Assembly (NCBI GenBank): GCA_008933705.1
Contig: WBUN01000040.1
Span: 1 to 43,220, forward strand
Direction of reading: 5' to 3'
DNA from: Hyphomicrobiaceae bacterium
GTDB lineage: Bacteria > Pseudomonadota > Alphaproteobacteria > Rhizobiales > Hyphomicrobiaceae
Length of the DNA: 43,220 nt
Part shown: positions 36,608 to 43,220 of the stretch, one piece after another
How positions within the stretch are numbered: the stretch's first letter is position 1
Layout of the letters: each line of letters begins with the position of its first letter
Translations under genes and position numbers: made by a program
The notes under the pieces: generated by a model
What the model was told of the DNA's origin: nothing
Seen by the model: only the letters and a program-made list of their open reading frames with translations
Database searches by the model: none

Positions 36608-37487
36608 CGCTCCTCTCTTGTCCGCGCGGCTTGAGCAGCCAGCCAATGATTGGAATCACTATTCTATGCGGCACGATGCGCATGGCCAGTGCCAAGAACG
36701 GATTGAACACACCGGGAACAACGATGCGCCAACCGAGCAGGAAGCCGCGATATCCAGCCCATGCGATACCCTCGGGGTCGGCGACAGGCAGCAACCGCAG
36801 ATAGAAGGCGCTCTCGCCGCCCATTCGCTCGTGAAAGGCCGTGGCAGCCGGTCCGGGGACCAGGGCCGTGATGCGCACGCCTTGTCCGGCCATTTCGGCT
36901 GCCAGCGCCTCACTCAGGGAAATCACGTACGCCTTGCTCGCATAGTAGGCTGCCTGATAGGGACCCGGCGCATATCCGCCCAACGAGGCGAGATTAAGAA
37001 TTCCGCCGCGGCCGCGCGTCCGCATGCCGGGGAGATAGTGTCGCGTCAGCTCGGTGAGTGCCCGAACGTTGAGGTCGAGGAGCCGCATGATGGCCTCCTG
37101 CGCATGGTCGAGGAACGGGCCTGCAAGGCCGATGCCAGCGTTGTTGACCAGCACGTCGGCATAGGCCTTTTGCGCGGCGAGCGCGGCATCTATCGCCGGG
37201 ATGGCAGCCGGCGTGGTGATGTCCACAGCCACGACTGCGACCTCGACCCTGAATTCGGCGCGGATGCGATCTGCCGCTTTGCTGAGCGGCTGCGGCCTGC
37301 GGGCGATCAGCATCAGGTCATGACCGGCTGCCGCAAACTGGCGGGCGAGGGCATAGCCGATGCCCTCGGAACCACCGGTCACGACCGTCATCGGGCGCAG
37401 ACCGTCGTAGGCGGCGAGCAACGCCGGATCGGGGCGCCACCAGCGCCGCCGCCACGCGACCAGCACTTTGTCGATCGTATTCGTCAT
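36594..37487 (-). CDS. SDR family oxidoreductase with extended C-terminus
   Basis: This 297-residue short-chain dehydrogenase has the cofactor motif TGGSEGIGYA (37-46), LVNNAGIG (113-120), S168 and the Y181-x3-K185 pair in AAYYASKAYVISLSEAL. The C-terminal 60 residues (GYRGFLLGWRIVVPGVFNPF...IPIIGWLLKP) are hydrophobic, as in the DltE/YqjQ-like SDRs that act at membranes. Specificity is unknown. The start at 37487 lacks a strong ribosome site. It diverges from the M20 peptidase gene across 69 bases and overlaps the amidotransferase start. Confidence 0.88.
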   Translation of the reverse strand: MTNTIDKVLVAWRRRWWRPDPALLAAYDGLRPMTVVTGGSEGIGYALARQFAAAGHDLMLIARRPQPLSKAADRIRAEFRVEVAVVAVDITTPAAIPAIDAALAAQKAYADVLVNNAGIGLAGPFLDHAQEAIMRLLDLNVRALTELTRHYLPGMRTRGRGGILNLASLGGYAPGPYQAAYYASKAYVISLSEALAAEMAGQGVRITALVPGPAATAFHERMGGESAFYLRLLPVADPEGIAWAGYRGFLLGWRIVVPGVFNPFLALAMRIVPHRIVIPIIGWLLKPRGQERSDVRG

Positions 37488-37556
37488 ATTGACCCAGGTG
37501 GTCTCTCTCGGGCTGGATGACCGCCGAGCACTGTCTTGCCAAGCGGAAGGATACGC

Positions 37557-38687
37557 ATGCCGGTCGACGCCGTCGCACTCACACGCGAGCTCATCAGATT
37601 CGATACCATCAATCCGCCGGGACGCGAAAAGCCCTGCGCCGAGCATATCGGGGGCCTGCTCGAAGAAGCAGGCTTCCAGTGCGCCTACGTCGCCATGGGA
37701 GAGGGGCGTGCGAATTTGGTGGCACGCCTCGGCGGTGCGGGGGATCGACCGCCTCTGGCGTTCACCGGGCATATCGACGTCGTGCCGCTGGGGGCGCGGG
37801 CATGGGCGACGGACCCATTCGGAGCGGAAACCGGCGACGGCAAGATCTTCGGCCGTGGGGCTTCCGACATGAAGAGCGGCGTTGCCGCATTCGTGGCGGC
37901 GGCCATCGATCGTGCACCCGCGCTGGCGAGCGGGCCAGGCGCCGTGCTCATCATCACCGCGGGCGAGGAGACAGGATGCGCGGGAGCGTTTCACCTAGTC
38001 GAGACGTCCATGCCGGTGATCGGCAAGGCGGGCGCCCTTGTGGTGGCCGAGCCGAGCTCGAACCGGCCGCTGGTCGGCCACCGCGGCGCCCTGTGGCTGA
38101 AGGCCACGGCACACGGCGTCACCGCGCACGGCTCGATGCCCGACAAGGGCGTCAATGCGGTCTACAAGGCCGCGCGCGCCGTCTCCAAGCTCGAGGCGTT
38201 CGATTTCAACGTGGCACGGCACGCCGTGCTCGGCGCGCCCACACTCAACGTCGGCTGGATGCACGGCGGCATCAACGTCAACTCGGTGCCCGACTTGGCG
38301 GAGATAGGCATAGACCTGCGCACCATACCCTCGCAGAAGCACGCGCGCCTGAAGGAGCACATCGCCAGCTATCTGGGCGAGGAGATCGAGCTGTCGACGA
38401 CGATCGACGTGGAGGGAATCTGGACGGAGCCGGCGGACGCCTGGATGCACAACGTGTTCGCCGCCGTGCGCGACGTGTGCGGGGCCGAGCCCATGGTCGA
38501 GGCCGCGCCCTACTTCACCGACGGCTCGGTGCTGATGCCCGCCCTCGGCGGCGTGCCGACCGTGGTCCTCGGACCGGGCCCCGCGCACATGGCGCATCAG
38601 ACCGACGAGTATTGCGAGATCGCTCGCATCGAGGAGGCGACCGAGATCTATCGCCGGCTCATCGACCAATGGTGCAGCGCGAGCTGA
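37557..38687 (+). CDS. M20 family metallopeptidase (ArgE/DapE-like)
   Basis: The 376-residue protein matches the ArgE/DapE group of di-zinc amidohydrolases: TGHIDVVPLG (first zinc ligand), GRGASDMKSGVAAFVAAA (bridging aspartate), TAGEETGCAGAFHLVE (catalytic glutamate pair) and the closing MAHQTDEYCEIARIEEATEI. The dimerisation domain lies at about 175-290. It hydrolyses an N-acyl amino acid or small peptide in the cytoplasm; acetylornithine or succinyl-diaminopimelate are possible but many paralogues act on other compounds. GGAAGG before ATG 37557 fixes the start. It is monocistronic and converges with the LysR gene 13 bases away. Confidence 0.88.
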   Translation: MPVDAVALTRELIRFDTINPPGREKPCAEHIGGLLEEAGFQCAYVAMGEGRANLVARLGGAGDRPPLAFTGHIDVVPLGARAWATDPFGAETGDGKIFGRGASDMKSGVAAFVAAAIDRAPALASGPGAVLIITAGEETGCAGAFHLVETSMPVIGKAGALVVAEPSSNRPLVGHRGALWLKATAHGVTAHGSMPDKGVNAVYKAARAVSKLEAFDFNVARHAVLGAPTLNVGWMHGGINVNSVPDLAEIGIDLRTIPSQKHARLKEHIASYLGEEIELSTTIDVEGIWTEPADAWMHNVFAAVRDVCGAEPMVEAAPYFTDGSVLMPALGGVPTVVLGPGPAHMAHQTDEYCEIARIEEATEIYRRLIDQWCSAS

Positions 38688-38700
38688 CCGCCGCCAGCCG

Positions 38701-39633
38701 TCACCGCACGAGCGCCGGACTGGCGCTCCTCTTGTTGCGCAGGCGGCCCGCCTGCTCGTGACCATTGAAGCGGCGGAAGCGAGACGCAAATTCCTGCCGG
38801 ATATGCCGTGCCAGCTCGAAGGCGATGTCGTTCGTGCCGGCCGGAGGCAGGTACATGTTGATCAGGAATTGCGGCAACCGCGGCAGGTTGGGATCCCTCT
38901 CGATCACCTGCAGGTAGTCGGGCGTCGAGCGCCGCAACAACGGGCCCACCGCCAGATCGGCCTCCATCGAGGCGAGCAGGGGCTCCATGCTGCTGACCTC
39001 GCACACGGGCCGCCAGTCGCGCCCCGCATCACGCAAGGCCTTGAGAACGGTTCGGCGGAACTCGCATCGCTCGTCGCCGAGCGAAATGGGCAAGGGGTTG
39101 CGACGATGGGCGATGCCGTTGATCGCACCGACCCAGACCAGCTCGTCATCGATCAGCGTCTCGCCGTTCCTTCCGCACCTCTCCTCGGTGGTGAGCGTCA
39201 GATCGATCCCGCCCTCGCGCAACTGCGTCAAGAGCTGCGGCGTGGTCGTGCACTTCATCGACACCCGCACGCGCGGCCACGCCTTGTCGAAGCGTCTCAG
39301 GATCGGCGGAAGATACGGCCCGACGATATCGTGCGGCACGCCGAGGCGCACCTCGCCTTCATAGGCGGGAGCGGTCATGGCGCTCCAGACCTCATCGTTG
39401 AGCGCTGTCAGCTTCTGCGCATGCGCAACGAGGCGCTCGCCGTTCGGCTTGAGCGACAGCCGCTTGTGCCGACGCTCGAACAGCTCCGTTCCGAACAACT
39501 CCTCCAGGCGCTTGAGCTGCTGGCTCACCGCCGCCTGCGTGAGATTGAGAAGGGCGGCCGCACCCGTAGCGCTGCCCGTTTCCACCACGGCGAGGAAGGC
39601 GCGAAGCAGGCTGATGTCGATGTCGCGGCGCAT
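38701..39633 (-). CDS. LysR family transcriptional regulator
   Basis: The 310-residue regulator has the LysR helix-turn-helix at residues 5-63 (LLRAFLAVVETGSATGAAAL, LTQAAVSQQLKRLEELFGTE) and a substrate-binding domain to the end (GEVRLGVPHDIVGPYLPPIL). LysR proteins usually activate a divergent gene in response to a small effector and repress themselves. A 15-base palindrome lies 29 bases upstream, but the next divergent gene is a DUF1127 protein, so the target pathway is not evident. The start at 39633 gives the standard N-terminus. Confidence 0.9.
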   Translation of the reverse strand: MRRDIDISLLRAFLAVVETGSATGAAALLNLTQAAVSQQLKRLEELFGTELFERRHKRLSLKPNGERLVAHAQKLTALNDEVWSAMTAPAYEGEVRLGVPHDIVGPYLPPILRRFDKAWPRVRVSMKCTTTPQLLTQLREGGIDLTLTTEERCGRNGETLIDDELVWVGAINGIAHRRNPLPISLGDERCEFRRTVLKALRDAGRDWRPVCEVSSMEPLLASMEADLAVGPLLRRSTPDYLQVIERDPNLPRLPQFLINMYLPPAGTNDIAFELARHIRQEFASRFRRFNGHEQAGRLRNKRSASPALVR

Positions 39634-39661
39634 TGGCTGTGGACCTGTGCATAAGACAGTA

Positions 39662-39676
39662 TGATGCAGAGCATCA
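39662..39676. promoter_or_regulatory. Palindrome TGATGCAGAGCATCA, likely LysR operator
   Basis: A perfect 15-base odd-centred palindrome lies between the LysR start (39633) and the divergent DUF1127 gene (39771). It is of the size of LysR-type binding sites, within an AT-richer stretch. Confidence 0.5.
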
Positions 39677-39770
39677 ATAACATTCGATTTAGTTATGCAA
39701 GAGACCGGAATACAACGCTGCTCCAAGCCCGTTTGGGCCAAGACATTGGGCCAAGACATGGAGCACGACA

Positions 39771-40007
39771 ATGCCCAGCATTGCAGGAGCACCGGCGCGG
39801 CCGCGGGATGGCCTGGCGCGGCTCGCCAGGCAGACTGCCCGTCTCGCCGGGTTGTTCGGCTTGGCCATGCAGGTGCGCAGGGAGCGCCGCGCGCTGATGC
39901 GGCTCGATCGCTGTGCGCTGAAGGACATGGGCTTCAGCAGCGGCGAAGCCTCCGTCGAAGCCAGCCGCTCGTTCTGGGACCTGCCGAGGGATCGCTTGCA
40001 GGTCTGA
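39771..40007 (+). CDS. DUF1127 domain-containing small protein
   Basis: The 78-residue basic protein ends in a DUF1127 motif, RRERRALMRLDRCALKDMGF, followed by EASRSFWDLP, a tail common in Hyphomicrobiales members. Some DUF1127 proteins bind RNA or affect phosphate and small-RNA turnover; for most the role is unknown. The ATG at 39771 has a weak GGAG upstream. It lies divergent to the LysR gene and 74 bases before the carrier-like protein gene. Confidence 0.8.
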   Translation: MPSIAGAPARPRDGLARLARQTARLAGLFGLAMQVRRERRALMRLDRCALKDMGFSSGEASVEASRSFWDLPRDRLQV

Positions 40008-40020
40008 GGGCATGCCGGCT

Positions 40021-40068
40021 TTATGCCGGGTTACCCTGGGAACAGCGTGCCGGGCATGCTCGGCATAA
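40021..40068 (+). promoter_or_regulatory. Leader stem-loop ahead of the carrier-like gene
   Basis: TTATGCCG (40021-40028) pairs perfectly with CGGCATAA (40061-40068) around a 32-base loop that itself contains GC-rich inverted segments. The 3' arm runs into the ribosome site AAGGTGGG (40067-40074) of the next gene, so folding could limit translation. Confidence 0.4.
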
Positions 40069-40081
40069 GGTGGGTGGTGCG

Positions 40082-40438
40082 ATGAACCAGCCCCTGCAAT
40101 CGCTGCCGCCCGGAATTGCCATGCACGACCCGACGCCGCAAATCATTGCCATCCTTGCGCAATACGTGCGCGAACCCGGCTATCCCATTGCGATGGAAGT
40201 TCCGTTGAGCGACCTCGAGATCGACCGGCTCGATCTGCCCATGATCGTCCTCGACGTCGAGGACGCCTTCGCCATCCAGGTTCCCTACAATGAGGAGATC
40301 GAGAGCTTCGCGACCGTCGGTGCGCTGGTCGCCTGTGTGAGATCGGGCCTGGAGGCAAGGGCCGCGCGGCCGCTGGCGGCTGCTCCGCGCAAGAAGCGAC
40401 GACCCTGGATGTCGACCGTCGCCGAACGCCGGCGATAG
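40082..40438 (+). CDS. Acyl-carrier-protein-like protein without the phosphopantetheine serine
   Basis: The 118-residue protein has an ACP-like core: LSDLEIDRLDLPMIVLDVED aligns with the helix-2 motif of ACPs, and VPYNEEIESFATVGALVACV with the helix-3/4 region. In true carriers the motif is D-S-L, the serine bearing 4'-phosphopantetheine; here it is D-R-L, with R49 in place of serine. The protein therefore cannot be charged in the usual way and may be a regulatory or structural relative. A basic tail (PRKKRRPWMSTVAERRR) follows the fold. AAGGTGGG precedes the ATG at 40082. Confidence 0.7.
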   Translation: MNQPLQSLPPGIAMHDPTPQIIAILAQYVREPGYPIAMEVPLSDLEIDRLDLPMIVLDVEDAFAIQVPYNEEIESFATVGALVACVRSGLEARAARPLAAAPRKKRRPWMSTVAERRR

Positions 40439-40466
40439 GCCGGCACATGTCGACCTGCCGATCCGA

Positions 40467-41681
40467 TCATCCCTTCACGCAGACGACCTGGCGCAGCGTG
40501 TGAAGGATCTCGACCAGGTCGGTCTGTGCGGCCATGACCGCATCGATATCCTTGTAGGCCATCGGCGTCTCGTCGATCACGCCCTGGTCCTTGCGGCATT
40601 CGACGCCGGCCGTCGCCGCCGCATGGTCCTCGAGCGAGAAGCGGCGCTTGGCCTCCCCACGCGACATCCGCCGCCCCGCTCCGTGCGAGCAGGAGCAGAA
40701 GCTCTCGGCATTGCCCTTACCGCGTACGATGAAGGACTTGGCCCCCATCGAGCCCGGGATGATGCCGAGATCGCCGGCGCCGGCCCGCACCGCACCCTTG
40801 CGCGTGACCCATATGGCATCGCCGAAATGCGTCTCGCGCTCGACGTAGTTGTGGTGGCAGTTGATGGCCTGCTTCTCCACCTGGAAGGAGGGCAGCTGCT
40901 CGCGCAGCACCCTCAGCACGGCGGCCATCATCAGCTCGCGGTTATGGCGCGCGAAGTTCTGCGCCCAGGCAACGGCCTCGACGTAGTCGTCGAACAACGG
41001 CTCGCCTTCCTCGAGCCAAGCCAGATCCTTGTCGAGCAGCGGCCGGGTAAGCTCCCGCCGCTCGAGCGCATCGCGTGCCTTGGCGATAAAGTACGTGCCG
41101 ATGCGGTTGCCAATGCCGCGGCTACCCGAATGCAGCATCACCCACACGCGATCTGCCTCGTCCAGGCACACCTCGATGAAGTGGTTGCCGCCGCCGAGCG
41201 AGCCCAGGTGCGTTACGCTCTGCGCCTCGCGCACGGCCGGGTGCTTGTCCTCGATCCGCGCGAGGCCCTCGGCAAGCCCGCTCGCACTGAACCGGCGTGC
41301 GACGGGGTTGGGAACACCGCCCTTCCAACCGCCCCTGATACCGACGCCGCCGTGCGGCACCGCTGCCTCGATGCCGAGACGCAAGCCGTGCAGGCTGTCC
41401 GGCAGATGGGCGGCTGTCAGCGTCGTGCGCACCGCCATCATGCCGCAGCCGATGTCGACGCCGACCGCGGCCGGCACGATGGCCGCCTTGGTGGCGATGA
41501 CGGAGCCCACCGTCGCGCCCTTGCCGAGGTGCACATCCGGCATGACGGCCACATGTCTGTGGATGAAGGGCAGCGCGGCAATGTTGAACAGTTGCCGGCG
41601 CGCGGCGTCCTCAACCGCTACGCCGTCGACCCAGGCCATGATTGGCGCATAGCCCGTCTCGATCGTCTCGGGGCCGGCCAT
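40467..41681 (-). CDS. rtcB: RtcB family RNA ligase
   Basis: The 404-residue enzyme joins RNA 2',3'-cyclic phosphate (or 3'-phosphate) ends to 5'-hydroxyl ends with GTP and Mn2+. Metal-binding and guanylylation motifs are complete: VGVDIGCGMMAVR, LGSLGGGNHFIEV, LHSGSRGIGNRIG, NCHHNYVERE and CSHGAGRRMSRGEA with the guanylylated histidine. The length is that of the short bacterial RtcB group. No rtcA or rtcR adjoins. The ATG at 41681 follows GGAG; longer frames to 41828 lack support. It diverges from pobA across 217 bases. Confidence 0.92.
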   Translation of the reverse strand: MAGPETIETGYAPIMAWVDGVAVEDAARRQLFNIAALPFIHRHVAVMPDVHLGKGATVGSVIATKAAIVPAAVGVDIGCGMMAVRTTLTAAHLPDSLHGLRLGIEAAVPHGGVGIRGGWKGGVPNPVARRFSASGLAEGLARIEDKHPAVREAQSVTHLGSLGGGNHFIEVCLDEADRVWVMLHSGSRGIGNRIGTYFIAKARDALERRELTRPLLDKDLAWLEEGEPLFDDYVEAVAWAQNFARHNRELMMAAVLRVLREQLPSFQVEKQAINCHHNYVERETHFGDAIWVTRKGAVRAGAGDLGIIPGSMGAKSFIVRGKGNAESFCSCSHGAGRRMSRGEAKRRFSLEDHAAATAGVECRKDQGVIDETPMAYKDIDAVMAAQTDLVEILHTLRQVVCVKG

Positions 41682-41812
41682 TGGTGAGCTCCATTGCAGT
41701 TGCCGCGGGGGTAGACCCGCAGACACGAAGCCGGCGTGATTATCCTGCATCCGGGGCAAAAATGCGCCGCGCACTGCGCACGAACGGCGCTGCAGGCGGC
41801 TCGCGAGCAGGA

Positions 41813-41831
41813 TAGTTTGTGATACCAACTA
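41813..41831. promoter_or_regulatory. Inverted repeat upstream of pobA
   Basis: TAGTTTGT (41813-41820) and ACCAACTA (41824-41831) form an inverted repeat with one mismatch and a 3-base centre, 68 bases before pobA. Its size fits a dimeric regulator. The 3' half includes GATACCAA, the reverse complement of the TTGGTATC element ahead of the hcr operon. Confidence 0.45.
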
Positions 41832-41832
41832 A

Positions 41833-43071
<1,239 letters not shown>

Positions 43072-43093
43072 GCCCTGATCGCAGAACAGGCCG

Positions 43094-43135
43094 TCTAGAG
43101 CATTTTCAGTCCGACCGGAATCGTAGGGGATTCAC
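43094..43135. repeat. Dispersed intergenic repeat typical of Hyphomicrobiales (probable)
   Basis: TCTAGAGCATTTTCAGTC and the following CCGACCGGAATCG resemble a repeat commonly seen between genes in Bradyrhizobium, Mesorhizobium and relatives. This is recalled, not checked. No second copy was found in the window. Confidence 0.4.
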
Positions 43136-43192
43136 AAACGCTGCGAACAGTGATTCTTGTGCTGTCGTCTTTCACAGCGGAGGGCGCCGGCG

Positions 43193-43220
43193 ATGGGCTG
43201 GGTTTCGGGGCAGGCTTATT
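43193..43220 (+). CDS. Possible gene start cut by the right edge
   Basis: An ATG at 43193 opens MGWVSGQAY before the sequence ends. GGAGGG (43179-43184) stands eight bases upstream, a good ribosome site. Nine codons are too few to identify a product. Confidence 0.25.

Overview
The window is GC-rich, densely coded DNA from an alphaproteobacterium, most probably of the order Hyphomicrobiales. The grounds are the gene content (serine-glyoxylate aminotransferase, a DUF1127 protein, many 2-hydroxyacid and acyl-CoA genes, a close homologue of Bradyrhizobium D-tartrate dehydratase), a perfect CtrA-type box (TTAA-N7-TTAAC), and intergenic palindromes whose translations read like the VPAQAG-type repeats common in this group. 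About 36 genes were placed, one cut by the left edge and one possible start at the right edge. I saw no rRNA, tRNA, CRISPR array, prophage or insertion sequence, and no gene-free stretch exceeds 300 bases.

Layout. 1-6.1 kb: an FAD-linked oxidase (cut, minus) diverges from a serine-glyoxylate aminotransferase, followed by a divergent crotonase, a soluble histidine kinase and an FbpB-type double permease. 6.1-13.3 kb: acetoacetyl-CoA synthetase (minus), an AsmA-family protein (plus), a metallophosphoesterase with a membrane C-terminus (minus) and an M15-type peptidase (minus). 13.6-17.4 kb, minus: DUF1993 protein, SDR dehydrogenase and acyl-CoA ligase as an operon, behind a GntR/UTRA regulator. 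17.5-23.3 kb, plus: a six-gene run divergent from that GntR gene. It holds split UxaA/SuyAB-like lyase subunits, a Bug-type binding protein, a D-tartrate-dehydratase-like enolase-superfamily enzyme, a D-2-hydroxyacid dehydrogenase and an Ldh2/ComC-type dehydrogenase.

23.3-25.8 kb, minus: a lyase-fold (PL14-like) protein behind an unusual fusion of a type I secretion ABC membrane domain to a shortened HlyD-type adaptor, with no ATPase domain. 26.0-29.5 kb: D-lactate-dehydrogenase-type FAD oxidase (minus), a small unknown gene (plus), an M48 protease and LemA (minus). 29.6-31.6 kb: xerC and a TraB/GumN protein. 31.9-35.7 kb: a three-subunit molybdenum hydroxylase whose middle subunit carries the extra cysteines of 4-hydroxybenzoyl-CoA reductase. 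35.8-43.1 kb: glutamine amidotransferase and SDR (minus), an M20 peptidase (plus), a LysR regulator (minus), a DUF1127 protein and an acyl-carrier-like protein lacking its serine (plus), rtcB (minus) and pobA (plus).

How they work together. The 17.5-23.3 kb cluster fits a sulfolactate-type pathway: two dehydrogenases of opposite stereochemistry interconvert the 2-hydroxyacid enantiomers through the 2-oxoacid, and SuyAB eliminates the substituent. The D-tartrate-dehydratase homologue is the unexpected member, so the true substrate is open. pobA and the HcrABC-like enzyme represent the oxygen-dependent and the reductive CoA-dependent routes for 4-hydroxybenzoate within 10 kb, and their upstream regions share an 8-base motif. 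The most novel-looking protein is the ABC-membrane-domain/HlyD fusion with its PL14-like partner.
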